Origin: Chrysopilus asiliformis
Taxonomy: Eukaryota; Arthropoda; Insecta; Diptera; Rhagionidae
Length of the DNA: 64,000 bases
Assembly: GCA_964034945.1 (NCBI GenBank)
Contig: OZ035960.1
Location: forward strand, 80,757,331-80,821,330
Direction of reading: 5' to 3'
The translations under genes and the position numbers were made by a program. The notes beneath the pieces were generated by a model. The model worked only from the letters and a program-made list of their open reading frames with translations, had not been told where the DNA came from and did not search any database. This document shows, one piece after another, positions 1 through 10,904 of this stretch. Position 1 is the stretch's first letter. Each line of letters opens with the position of its first letter.

Positions 1-900
1 CGGATGAACTCTAATTTTTCGGGTGAAATGTATACAACTTGGTTTTGAATTGTTTATATTTTGTTATGTATTCTGTTCATTTTTAAAGAAATAAAAATCA
101 AAAATCTGTTTTGTCTATAAAATTTTGATTGAAACATTTCTAGTCCTATGTCAATTGCATGGATATGTGTGAAAAATTGTGATTCGATATACGGCACTTC
201 GGTATACGGCCTAATTTTTGGGATGTATTGAGATCGATGATGAATCATGATGATAAGGTTTTACACGATCGTTTTGTAATTTTTATCATTGCATTGCTGC
301 TTTATGGCTCTGCTACATTAACTACTAATCCACACCTGCCATGAATGCCGTCAGTGTCGCTGTCACGTCTGATGTTATGTCTAGTGAAGATTGAAATGTC
401 AGCTGTTACGACATAAAAGTCTAACATTTTTTGTTGACATCTTTGCTAACAGAAATCGTAACAGAAATGGAATTTAAGATGGCGGATTCTAATTTTTCAC
501 GTGCAGAGTGGCTCCGTGTTATAAACGAATACTGTTTAAAAGTAATTTTTACAAAGAAATGATTTGAAAAATGCATCGTGGGGGCAGCAGGAGGCCGAAT
601 TTCATTTTAGTGCGGAGATTTTAAAGAAAAAAGTGAAATCACAGATCGTCATATTTACTACTCTGAGTTGTTTATTGCTCAACGCATTTCTGGAACTGAA
701 ATGTCATGCCAGAATCAGCAGCCCACCTACGTCACAACAGACTTTTCTAATGACATTTCTACTAACATTTATGTCAGAGTTTCCGGCAGGTCTGGATGGC
801 GTGTAAAGGCCACAAGCAGCAGCGGCGATGGCAACCAGCATGGCGATGCCATAAATACCGCGAAGTAAGCTTCAATGATACCGGCACAGCTTTCAAAGCT
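1..900. other. Unassigned intergenic or intronic DNA
   Basis: I see no gene, terminal repeat or recognisable repeat here. Open frames are short and unconvincing. A slightly more G+C-rich patch near 800-860 resembles no family I know. Confidence 0.4.
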
Positions 901-904
901 TTTG

Positions 905-1150
905 CTTAGCTTACTTTCGTGTCTGTTTGTCTGTTCGTTAGGGTCAAATTTTGTAATTTATTTTAACCCACTTTCACTAATCCGCTTGACTTGAAATTTT
1001 GCACACATACGTAACTCCGATAAAAAAATAACATTCCTACTACTTCATCCTTTTAAGGACAGCGAAAGGTGCTGTAAGGAGAATGTGATTATACTTTTCT
1101 TCAAATTTTCCGGAAAAAAGTCTCATCTGGTGATTTTTGGTGACACCGAG
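905..1150 (+). repeat. Dispersed repeat R5, copy 1
   Basis: This stretch matches 52258-52490 in the same order: a CACTT..ACT/CATCCG..TTGACTTGAAATTTTGCAC block, then CATACG, a TTCATC block, CTGTAAGGA and a TTTTCC..TCTCATCTG block. Repeats with a TTGAAATTTTGCAC core are common in insect genomes and often derive from non-LTR retrotransposon 3' regions; that origin is inferred. No coding potential is seen. From about 1150 to 1860 nothing further is recognisable. Confidence 0.5.
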
Positions 1151-2639
1151 TCCCTTGCTACCTCTTAAACTACTGAATGCGTTTTGCTGCAGTTTCGTTT
1201 CTTAGATGGTCTACCTACAAGTAAAAAAAATATCGCCTACTAAAATCTACCCCCGCCTCTAACTCTGAGAACATTTCTGAAGGAATTGGACCTAGTCTTC
1301 ACCAATTGAGAGGTTGGCTCTCGACAAAAGTTTTCGCTTACTAATATCTACTCCTTCCTTCTCTGTGAACCCAAACACCGACTATCTCCGGCAGTTCTAA
1401 TGGGATTTGTATTCGGTTTCCACTATTAGAGACGTCATCGTGCAAAGAAATTTTTTGCTCACTAAAATTAACCCGCAAACCTCGTGTCCTACTATATCTT
1501 CAACTACTCAATGAATTTTAATACGGGTTTCAGTGTTAGACAGGTGATCTTAAAGGAAAATTTCCGCCCGCTTAACCTCTTCGGTATTATACGAACCACT
1601 TCTTCTGGCTTTTCCTTAATATTTCATGGATTTTGAAACGGTTTTCGTTGTTAGATGTGTTATACCTTAATGAAATTTTTCAACTAAAAGAACCTGTCCC
1701 GACCCTACGGCAAACAATCTCTTTGCTATACTATGGAATTTCCACTGAGTTCTTGTAAACAAAAAACAATAGGTAGGTTGTATTTGGTCTAATATTTGTA
1801 GTGCATAAAACTCATTGCTGGACAAAAAAATACATTAGCGTTATAGATTGACATAAAAAATACACGGAAAAAATCCGCATAGGAAAAGTTCTTATAAAAT
1901 ATGGAAAACCGATTATTTAATACACCATTTTGTAGCAAAAGCTTTCATAAATATTGGAACTAGTCCAAATAAATATTGGAATCATTTCGTGGAATCATTA
2001 CTATGTATGGAATCATTACAATGCTGAGAGAAAAATGGACATATTCCAACAAAAGTAGCACCCTTTCCTAGTCTTTACTGGAGACATTCCTATACTGAAG
2101 GGAAACAATTCTATAAATATTTTGGAATGGAATCGTTCCCATTGTTTTTAGAAGTGACTCGAATATTATGTAGGACTCAGTCCTACAAAAAAATTGTGAC
2201 GAATCTGAAGTGTTGGTAGACACTATCCTATGCAAATACATAGGATTCAGCAAATATGTCAATTTAAGCCAAATTTTTGTGATTGATTTTAATTCGCATG
2301 TGGTTTGCGAACTCGTGGTTTATAAATATAAGTTTGGACTGATTAGTATCACACTCTAAGACTTGTGTAGGAGGACTTTTTAAATTAAAGATCATTTTAT
2401 TACTCGAGTTGTTTGATATCTCGAATACTTTCAAGCCCCTCGAACTTCTCTATCTCGTACATTCGATAACTCAAATTTTTGCCTGTCCCTTTAGATTGGA
2501 GAGAATCCAATAAAAAATATCAGTTGTGGTCAACACAAAACTTTCTTCTACAAAATCTACGACCCTGCGCAATTTACGCTAGAGCCCTGTCGCGTTGTCA
2601 ACCTAAGACGACCTCCCAATAAATTCTTGGTTTATTCAA

Positions 2640-3530
2640 AAATATCAAAAACGTACAAAATTTGAGATAACTTGAGAACCGTAAAAGATATCAATTTACG
2701 GTAAATGGCAAAAATGTAGAAAATGTTAACATCTTTAATTATTCTTTTAACTGATTTGTCGAAAAACCATTAGTTTGCAAATTATTCGCAAAAATATGAT
2801 TTTTTACATATTAATGAAAATATCTCAATAACTGTAAAATATAACCGATAACGGTAAAAGACAAAATTGTGCAGAATGCCATTCTCATTAATTCACTTCA
2901 TACATTCAGTCAGCAAAAACCCGTTAGTTTTCGAGATAATCGCAAAAAACTGTTTTTTTGGAAATAACGGTTTATCTCGATAACAGGTTGAGATATCGAG
3001 TTATAGCTAAAGACAAAAGTGTGGGAAATTTTATTTTCTCCAAGTTTTGTCATACTTAAGGCCACTAAAAAACGCGTAGTTCGGGAGTAAATCGAGAAAA
3101 ACGAAATTGCGATTTTTGAAAAACCGCCATTTTGGATACTTCCGGTTAACGGATTTCCACCAAAAGTTGATAGGATCGTCCCATTTCAGGACCCAACATG
3201 CCTATAAAATTTCATGGCGCTAGCTCTATTAGTTTTTGAGAAATCTTGTACATAGACTGACAGACAGACTGACAGACTGACAGACTGACAGACTGACAGA
3301 CTGACAGACTGACAGACTGACAGACTGACAGACTGACAGACTGACAGACTGACAGACTGACAGACTGACAGACTGACAGACTGACAGACTGACAGACAGA
3401 AAGACATTTTTTTAATATGACTCCAATCGACTCAGGAGTGATCGGGAAATGTTTTTTAGGCAAAATTAAGAGGTCGAAATTTTTCATGAATACAATACTT
3501 TATTATACTCCGTAGAAGAAAGTAAAAAAG
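2640..3530 (+). repeat. Dispersed repeat R3, copy 1
   Basis: This block carries many ATATCTCAATAACnGTAAAA-type motifs and then a CGATTTTTGAAAAACCGCCA block. It ends with GACAGAAAGACATTTTT, TCCAATCGACT and AAGAGGTCGAAATTTTTCAT. The first part recurs at 34480-35020 and the last part at 30865-31015, so it is an interspersed family with scattered fragments. No open frame reads through. Confidence 0.5.
3254..3397. repeat. 8-bp microsatellite (GACTGACA)n
   Basis: About 18 nearly perfect copies of GACTGACA in tandem. It sits in R3 between the GAGAAATCTTGTACATA block and the AAAGACATTTTT block. The fragment of the same family at about 30870-30900 has only a degenerate, non-expanded version (CAGACAAACAGACTAACAAA), so this is a local expansion. 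Confidence 0.9.
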
Positions 3531-3844
3531 TAGTCAATCATATTCGGATAGAACTTGGTGCTATAATTATAGGAACCAGTTTTATTTCAAAAGTTTTTGT
3601 CGTAACCTGTCTAACATATACAGTAATCCCTCCCATAATTTTGGGAATGATTACACAAAAAAAAAGAATACGGCATTTATTTTGTTGGAATGTGTCCTAA
3701 AAAACATGGGAACAGCTACAACGTTTTTATAAAAATGACTCCCACATTTGGCCACTATGCCGTTTTCCCATAAATATGGGACTGGGGCATGCGATTTTGG
3801 TGAAACGGTTCTCAAACGTTTTTTTTCCATGTAGATTTTTTCAA

Positions 3845-5199
3845 AAAAGTAAAAATATTAACGTTTAGTAGTACAATTATAGTCACAATCAAAGTGACTG
3901 AAATGTCCCTTCAACGACATTTTGGAGACTTTTTCAATAGACCAGCATCTGCAACTAAAATTGCTAGTTGTCAAATAATCAACTTTTTTTCCATACGTCT
4001 ATACTTATATTTGTAAATATGAAGTTGAAGCAATATCCGTTTAATACAATTTAAACCAAATCAGTATCCAAATGACTTACTACCGTTTCTTTCATACAAA
4101 CTATTATTGTTTTACCGACTTTATGTTCAACAATATAAGAATATCTATTACGATAGATCCTAATATTCACCCGTATTGCGATTGTCGTATCGTTTTCCGC
4201 AAGAGTCGTATTACGTGTTTTTTGTTGGTAGACAAGCACTAACAACAACAGGTAGAACGACTCTTGTCAAATACGACATGACAATCACCACAATACGGAT
4301 GAATAATTTAAATTTTTGTGGTACTCAAATTTGACAGTACTTGATATCCCAAATTATAAATTTTAAAAAGCTTTAATTTTTCTTAGATCGGTTCAATTCT
4401 TATTTTATTTTTTTATGTTTTAAGTTCAAATTTATTAATAATAATATTAAAAAATCAAAAGGAAGTGATCAAAATAAAAGACGAATTATACCAGCGATAA
4501 ATAATACAGTGGCGACCTCCTTTTAAATAAGATTATTCAATTTTCTTTCACTTTATATAAATGTCTACTCGTGAAAAACTCTTACTACAACCGCAACAGC
4601 ATCTCGTTTCGAAAATAAGTGCTGAACATTTAAAAACAAAAGAAACGCAAATGAATTCCTGCGGTGTAGAAAAGAGAGGCTCTCATAGGTCTAATGATGT
4701 CAAGGAAGAACGCTGTACGATTTCACGTAGACAGGCTTTAGCTCTTAATTACATTTTCAATGTTTTTGTAGGCCTGTGATTAAATTAATGAAACATCGAG
4801 GGTTCTTTCAATGTTGATCGACTCATTTTAATTTTAAGTATTTCTAGGCATTAACACCATATAATACAGGTAGGCAAGTGAAGTTACCGTCCAAAATGTC
4901 TTTAAAATCATAAATAATCGGAAAATTGTCTTTCGCTAAATACATTTTTAGATTTTATGATGTGATTCAATTAAAATGTTGGCAGTGAGTTGCCACGAAC
5001 TACATAGAATTGGCGTGATAAGGATTTCCATCCTCATTAAAATACTTTCAAGAATACAAGAGTAATTTACTAAAAAAAACATAATTGTTTAACAATACAA
5101 AGACTAGAATGATTTAAACCATTAGTCAGAAATTAGTTTTTAAATTTAGTTTTTTACAAGTCTTCATTTAGCTTGTGAAAAATATAAGATTATTATATA
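3845..5199. other. Unassigned stretch with one short ORF
   Basis: A weak inverted repeat (about 4170-4300, CCGTATTGCGATTGTCGTAT against ATACGAC..ACAATACGG) is the only structure seen. A 72-codon open frame starts with ATG at 4561 (MSTREKLL...). It has no motif I recognise and I do not call it a gene, although a GTAG at its end could serve as a splice donor. Confidence 0.3.
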
Positions 5200-5920
5200 A
5201 ACATAACCAAAGCTATAATTGCCAATCTGGCAATTATTGAAAACCCGTATGGTGGTATGGCATTGTTCAAAGTTTAAGTGAACGGCGAACAGTTGTATCC
5301 AAATTCCACTTTGAAGTCAAACTTTTCAAGAAATTTTTTTAAAATTTATTCCAATCGGATTTTGATACATGGGAGTTTTATTGGAATTTCTTGGCTTATA
5401 AGGTCTGCAAAAACAACAAAATTATATTATTTTTGCGGATGTTTTCACATCCAAACTTCCCCCCAACAGGTCGGACATGTCTGCCCTGAAAACCCATCAG
5501 GAGCCTGTTTTTGGTATGTATTAACCATGAATCAGAAATGGTTCAATGGTTAAACACTAAATGGGAGTTTTATGTACAATCATATCCTAAATAACTTTTG
5601 TTCTTCCACACCGTTTTTGCACCGTTTTTGAGATATTCACAAAAAACGTTTTCGTTCGTATTCATTTTTGCCCATTTTTACCCATTAACGAACTTAGCCT
5701 TGCATTTTACGAAAAACGAATCTGCGTAAAATTTCAATTCTCTAGCTCAATCCGTGCGCACACAATCCGCGCCACAAACGGACGGACATGCAAAATTCAA
5801 TTTTTTTATCATTCTAAACACACTGGTGTAATTCATTTTTGTGTGTGTTGACGGGATCTTGGCGTTACAAACGGTAAGGCAAGTTAATATACCCTTTGGT
5901 TTCATCATACGGGTATAAAA
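5200..5920 (+). repeat. Dispersed repeat R1, copy a
   Basis: R1 is the main interspersed family of this window. One terminus is AACATAACAAAAGCTATAAT followed by the short palindrome TTGCCAATCTGGCAA. The other ends CACCATACGGGTATAAAA. Between them lie TGCACCGTTTTTGAGATATT, a CAATCCGCGCCACA block, a CCGT/CTGT tract and a GATCTTGGCGTTACAAACGG block. CCCGTATGGTG and its inverse CACCATACGGG sit near opposite ends. This copy is diverged, has almost lost the CCGT tract, and is interrupted at 5382-5560. Confidence 0.75.
5382..5560. mobile_element. 179-bp retroposon-like insert with 13-bp target duplication
   Basis: The R1 sequence ATGGGAGTTTTAT occurs on both sides (5369-5381 and 5561-5573), a perfect 13-bp duplication of the target. 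A relative of the insert (GGCTTA.AGGTCT, then TTTTTACATCC, CCCCCAACAGGTC, AGGAGCCTGTTTTTGG) lies at about 14045-14190. The long duplication and absence of terminal inverted repeats suggest LINE-mediated retroposition. Parts can fold into short hairpins. Its source gene is not recognised. Confidence 0.6.
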
Positions 5921-6375
5921 AGGATAAAATAAAAATTATTTTCAGATCTTTGTCTAAAAGCTTTTTTGATTAAATTTAAAAAAATGCTCTTTTCACAACA
6001 TTTTTCAGGAGAATATGTTTTTTCGAGATATCACTATCGCATTGACAAAGAAATTTATTTATTTAAAGTTTTTGGTCCAAAAATATTCAAATTTCAGTAA
6101 TTTTATGTTACGCGTATATTATATTTATATTCTGAAAAAATATTTCCTCTTTCTGAATTTTGATTTTATGTTACCAACCGTAAAGAAAACCCTTTCAGTC
6201 GCTGTTGACGTTGTATTTTTGGCTATTAAGGCGTCATTCTAAATATCCACATTATCCGTTAATCGGATTCAAATAATTGATATCTCTTTTTAGTTTGTAG
6301 TTTGCGAAAAAGTTACCAGACTTAACAAATTCACGTTTTTTGTTGTAACAGAAGAGATTGATCATTGTAGCTGCT
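5921..6375. other. Unassigned A+T-rich stretch
   Basis: Nothing recognisable. The 75-codon open frame at 6015-6242 is rich in F, Y and K, as expected from A+T-rich noncoding sequence. Confidence 0.4.
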
Positions 6376-6948
6376 TTTTTATACCCGTATGGTGAAACCA
6401 AAGGGTATATTAACTTTGCCTTACCGTTTGTAACGCCAAGATCCCGTCATCGCACAAAAAAATGAATTACACCAGTGTGTTTAGAATGATAAAAATATTT
6501 AATTTCTGCATGTCCGTCCGTCTGTCCGTCCGTCTGTCCGTCCGTCCGTCCGTCCGTCTGTGGCGCGGATTGCGGGCGCACGGATTGAGCTAGAGACTTG
6601 AAAGTTTGCACAGATCCGTTTTTCGTAAAATGCGAGGCTAAGTTCGTTAATGGGCAAAAATGGACCATTAGGGGGGGTACCCCCCATACGAACGAAATCG
6701 TTTTTTGTGAATATCTCAAAAACGGTGCATCTTATCAAAAAAGTCCAAGAACAAAAGTTATTTAGGATATGATTCTACATAAAACTCCCATACATGAAAA
6801 TCCGATTGGAATAAATTTTAAAAAATCTTATTGGAAAGTTTGACTTCAAAGTGGAATTTTGGTATAACTGTTCGAATTTTGATACGAATATCACCATACG
6901 GGTCTCCAATGATTGCCAGATTGGCAATTATAGCTTTTGTTATGTTTT
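6376..6948 (-). repeat. Dispersed repeat R1, copy b
   Basis: A full-length R1 copy, inverted relative to copy a: TATACCCGTATGGTGAAACC at the left, TTGCCAGATTGGCAA then GCTTTTGTTATGTTT at the right. The CCGT/CTGT tract spans about 6511-6560. It contains GGGGGGGTACCCCCC, a perfect 14-bp palindrome shared by most copies. Overlapping open frames through the copy are produced by the repeat and are not genes. Confidence 0.8.
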
Positions 6949-7202
6949 TGTATTATGTTTGTATCGTTTTTCCTCACATATTGATCAATTTCGGCAACTT
7001 TTAAGCAATAAATTATATAAAAAATAATGGCATGATATTTGGCAATTTAAAAAAACGGCTCCTAATACGAATCACAATCTAATTTCCGGATATATGCAAG
7101 TGATATAATAAAGCTGCTTAGTAATTTGGATTTTCACTTTCAATTTATTTGATAATAATACCAAAAGGCAAGATGCCTTATACAAAGGTACAAAGTTCAT
7201 AC

Positions 7203-7894
7203 CAGTGTTGGGCAAAATTCAGATGATTGAAAACTAATGATTGAAAAAATCAATCATATCTTTTTTGATTTGTGATTGAATTTGTTAGTCATTAATCATT
7301 CGTAACTTTGATTGTGATTGATTAGTTTCAATCATAATCATGATTGAAAAACTAACTCTTATGATTGATTTTAATTTCAGTAGGGGTAAGTATTGTATTC
7401 ATGACGGAGACCGACTCATGAAGTCATGAGATACTTACATCTGATATTTCTGTAGTCAAAATGTAAATGAAATGACAAATTATAGTGAAAGTTCCCATAA
7501 GCGGACACTCACGGGACAATATTTATGTCCGGTTATGAGAGAAGTCCAGAACGGTTATGAGAGAAGTCAGAACAAGTTGGATTTTCGAATTTGGTCATAA
7601 GAAATGTCATTTCATGTTTTTTGTTGTTTGGCATTTGAAATTATTTGAATTTTAATGGTTTTTCTTAAAGCCTACTATCATTTCTACACAAAAATTTTAG
7701 TGCGAAATTGAATTTAATCATTCCTATTCTTGATTGAAATTGATGATTGAAAAACTAATGATTACTGTGTTCAATTATGATTATGACTAATGTATTAATC
7801 ATGACTGAAGTAATCATGACTGAATTGGCCATGACTAAATTTTTAGTTGATTGATCAATCAACTAAAAAAATGAGTTGATTACGCCCAACACTG
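7203..7894. mobile_element. hAT-type MITE, TIR CAGTGTTGGGC
   Basis: The left end is CAGTGTTGGGC and the right end GCCCAACACTG, flanked by perfect 8-bp direct repeats GTTCATAC (7195-7202, 7895-7902). An 8-bp duplication with CA..TG ends indicates the hAT superfamily. The 692-bp body has no transposase. Both flanks are packed with reiterated ATTGATTA/TCAATCAT motifs. Confidence 0.9.
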
Positions 7895-7920
7895 GTTCAT
7901 ACACTGGTTATTAACAATCT

Positions 7921-8836
7921 AAAGGGTGTTTTTTTGCTTAGATAGAACTTTCGAAAGGGTTAACTGTCAAACGAGCTGTTATAATGTGCTCACTTTTTGA
8001 CATTTATGATCAGTATACTCTGGCAAATCATCATGAATAGACTCACGCTTGAACATCGCTGCCAAATTAACCAAATTTACTTTGAAAATTAGTCGTATAT
8101 TCGCGCCACTTATAAGCGACGTTTTTTTAGCAAAATTTTCTTCAACGATGAAGCTTATTTTTACAAAATTGCCACATATTGAGTGAGACCAATCCACAAG
8201 AGACCCTACAGACTACATTACATCCAGAAAAATGCACCGTTTGGTGCGGTTTACACACTGTTGGCATTATCGGACCTTATTTCTTCAAAAATTAGGCTGG
8301 AGCTCGCGTTACGGTCAATGGAAATCGTTAACGCACCATGATCAATGATTTTTTGTTTGAAAATATGGATGACATTGATCCGGACGAGATGTGGTTTCAA
8401 CAGGATGGCCATACGGCGACCGCAACCCTCGACTTATTGAAATCAAAATTTGGCGATAACTTGATTTCGAGAAATGGACCTGTCAATTGGCCTCCAAGGT
8501 CGTGCCATTTGACACCTCTCGATTATTTCCTGTGGGGCTACGAGAAGTCACTGGTTTATGCTGATAAACCATTAACAATTGACGCCTTGGAGGCCAATAT
8601 TGTTCGTGTTATTCGTGACATACGGCCAGCAATGCTCGAAAAAGTAGTCCAAAATTTGACGTCCAGAATGGGCTTCGGCAAGAACAGCCGCGGTGGCCAT
8701 ATGCCCGAAATCATTTTCAAATGTTAATGCCATGTATTAATCTTTCGAATAAATAAAAAAATTTGATTAAAATTTAATTTTTTGTGTTACTTTTTAAAAT
8801 TTGAAGTTCTATCGGGCTTAAAAAAACATCTTTTAT
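7921..8836 (+). mobile_element. Degenerate DD41D-type mariner
   Basis: The diverged inverted ends are AAAGGGTGTTTTTTT..AGATAGAACTT at the left and AAGTTCTATCGGGCTTAAAAA at the right. They enclose a broken transposase, so this is a dead copy. Element length is about 0.9 kb. Confidence 0.75.
8033..8727 (+). pseudogene. Mariner (DD41D-type) transposase pseudogene
   Basis: The reading starts MNRLTLEHRCQINQIYFEN and hits a stop within 20 codons. An NDEAYF remnant of the first catalytic motif follows. After a gap comes GIIGPYFF and then an open stretch from 8338 with WFQQDGH (second Asp) and PPRSC..TPLDYFLWG (third Asp). The intact neighbour at 21340 has 41 residues between the second and third Asp; here there are 38, because three residues are missing after QQDG. 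The N-terminal domain is mostly deleted and there are further in-frame stops. It retains the C-terminal GGHMPEIIFKC. It cannot encode an active transposase. Confidence 0.85.
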
Positions 8837-8839
8837 ATA

Positions 8840-9180
8840 TTTTTTTGTTTGTTTGTTTGACATCACAAAACTCAAAAACTACTTGACCGATTTTTTCGTG
8901 GAGCAGGTTTTTAGCTATGTTAGATTTTCAAAATTCTAAATGAAAGGTCCTGTAAGGAAATGTCCTTTTTCTGATTTTTCTCGCAAAACCTGGCTTTGGG
9001 AGGTTTTCAGGGTTGCTTATCACGAATCTGGTGTTGGAATTTCAAAATTCGAAATGGAAGATGCTGTAAGGATAACGTTTTTTCCCAAAAGTTTTTAAGT
9101 TACTTATGGTTTTTTGTCATTCAAAAATTTATACAAAAAACTTTAAGCTGGAAACGAAGGGTCTGCTAGTAATATATAAC
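8840..9180 (+). repeat. Dispersed repeat R4, fragment 1
   Basis: The CTACTTGACCGATTTTTTCG, AAATGAAAGGTCCTGTAAGG and ATCACGAATCTGGTGTTGGA blocks recur in part at 27780-27850 and 48000-48370. The pattern resembles noncoding tails of insect non-LTR elements (inference). No coding sequence is seen. Confidence 0.45.
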
Positions 9181-9347
9181 AGTATAGAATTCAACATAAT
9201 TAACAAAGAAAATTTTAATATTTACTATAAATATTTTAATATTTTCTTGAAAATTTTAATATTTACTATAGCTGGAAACTAAGTTTCGAAATACTGTAAC
9301 TTGTATATTTTGCAAACTGTTAACTTAGGGGATACCAAAGTACATAC

Positions 9348-10896
9348 CAGAGTTGGGCGTAATTAATTACAAAGTAATTTAATTAATAATTAAATTACTT
9401 GTAATTGAATTACATGTAATTGAATTACTTTGTAATTGCAATTACATGTAATTGTTTTTGTTTTTAATTACAAATAATTTAATTACAAGTAATTATTTTT
9501 CATCAATTACAAAGTAATTGAATTACATGTAATTGCAATTACAAAGTAATTCAATTACATGTAATTTAATAATTCAATTACACGTTTAATTACTTAAATA
9601 AAATTGGTAACTAAATTGAATTTCCACCGTTCTAAAAAAAACCCGGTTTCTGAAACGGCGACATTTCAGGTTTTAAACTCATAGTAATTGCTTAAGCAAA
9701 ATTTAAGCAGTGGTGAAGTTTGCTTAGCAATGCTGATTTGCTTTCCTTTGTGTTTCTTATACAGGAAAATCGATTTCTTTTTTTTGGAAAATAGTACGGA
9801 GCAAAATAAAATTAGGGAGGAAATTTCTGAACAGCACATGACTTTCTTATACAACAAAAAAAAATTTTTTTTTCAGGAAAATACCCTAGAGCAAAATAAA
9901 ATTAGGGAGGAAATTTCTGAACAGCACATGACTTTCTTATACAACAAAAAAAAAATTTTTTTTTCAGGAAAATACCCTAGAGCAAAATAAAATTAGGGAG
10001 GAAATTTCTGAACAGCACATGACTTTCTTATACAACAAAAAAAAAATTTTTTTTCAGGAAAATACCCTAGAGCAAAATAAAATTCTCGAGGCAATTTCTG
10101 AACAGCACATGAGTTTCTTATACCACAAAAAATCGATTCTTAAATATAAAAATACGCTATTTTAAAGACACGGGTTTTTTATTTTGTATGTTGATTTGGA
10201 TATAGAATTTTGTGGTATAAGAAAGTTATGTGCTGTTCAGAAATTGCCTCGAGAATTTTATTTTGCTCTAGGGTATTTTCCTGAAAAAAAATTTTTTTTT
10301 GTTGTATAAGAAAGTCGTGTGCTGTTCAGAAATTTCCTCCCTAATATTATTTTGCTCTAGGGTATTTTCCTGAAAAAAAAATTTTTTTTTTGTTGTATAA
10401 GAAAGTCATGTGCTGTTCAGAAATTTCCTCCCTAATTTTATTTTGCTCCGTACTATTTTCCAAAAAAAAGAAATCGATTTTCCTGTATAAGAAACACAAA
10501 GGAAAGCAAATCAGCATTGCTAAGCAAACTTCACCACTGCTTAAATTTTGCTTAAGCAATTACTATGAGTTTAAAACCTGAAATGTCGCCGTTTCAGAAA
10601 CCGGGTTTTTTTTAGAACGGTGGAAATTCAATTTAGTTACCAATTTTATTTAAGTAATTAAACGTGTAATTGAATTACTTGTAATTAAATTACATGTAAT
10701 TGAATTACTTTGTAATTGCAATTACATGTAATTCAATTACTTTGTAATTGATGAAAAATAATTACTTGTAATTAAATTATTTGTAATTAAAAACAAAAAC
10801 AATTACATGTAATTGCAATTACAAAGTAATTCAATTACATGTAATTCAATTACAAGTAATTTAATTATTAATTAAATTACATTTTGCCCAACTCTG
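9348..10896. mobile_element. Giant foldback hAT-type element, TIR CAGAGTTGGGC
   Basis: The ends are CAGAGTTGGGC and GCCCAACTCTG, flanked by perfect 8-bp direct repeats GTACATAC (9340-9347, 10897-10904). Nearly the whole 1549 bp is one inverted repeat: the two arms (about 9348-10135 and 10200-10896) read as reverse complements and meet in a short spacer. The outer third of each arm is built of AATTACATGTAATT-like motifs. The inner part holds tandem units of about 80 bp. No transposase is present, and a single strand could fold into a hairpin of more than 600 bp. Confidence 0.92.
9768..10130. repeat. About 80-bp tandem repeat inside the foldback arm
   Basis: Four units run AGGAAAATACCC..GAGCAAAATAAAATT..AGGAAATTTCTGAACAGCAC..TTTCTTATACAAC. 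The opposite arm (about 10200-10500) carries the inverted form with about three units, so the arms differ by one unit. Variant units (GTACGG in place of ACCCTAGA in the outermost one, CTCGAGG at the inner one) occupy mirrored positions. Confidence 0.8.
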
Positions 10897-10904
10897 GTAC
10901 ATAC

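Larger units (their letters stand above)
1861..3834. mobile_element. MITE-like element with TACACGGAAAAAA ends
   Basis: The left end reads TACACGGAAAAAATCC (1861) and the right end (about 3820-3834) is its approximate inverse, TTTTTTTTCCATGTA. The segments at 2270-2335 and 3700-3834 (GGCCACTATGCCGTTTT, GCATGCGATTTTGGTG) recur at about 29640-29830, where the right end TTTTTTCCGTGTA is better preserved. A third element with related ends lies at 61971-62960. No transposase is visible and the superfamily is unresolved. The R3 repeat and its microsatellite lie inside. Confidence 0.5.

Noticed and set aside
3186..3487. Ser/Val/Cys-rich open frames on the minus strand
   Set aside because: Translation of the (GACTGACA)n microsatellite; an 8-bp repeat gives open frames by itself.
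4561..4776. 72-codon ATG frame as a first exon
   Set aside because: Only a weak possible donor at its end and no known motif; insufficient to call a gene.
6447..6738. Overlapping open frames in R1 copies (IRCTVFEIFTKN.. and RYSQKT.. types), repeated in eight places
   Set aside because: They recur only because the repeat does. Two overlapping frames are open equally, they read through the CCGT/CTGT tract, and no motif of any protein family is present.
9768..10130. Regularly spaced repeats resembling a CRISPR array
   Set aside because: Units are contiguous tandem copies of about 80 bp without unique spacers, in an animal transposon.
9666..10581. Four 63-100-codon open frames in the foldback element that look like duplicated genes
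   Set aside because: Mirror images created by the inverted arms; composition follows poly(A)/poly(T) tracts and there is no known motif.
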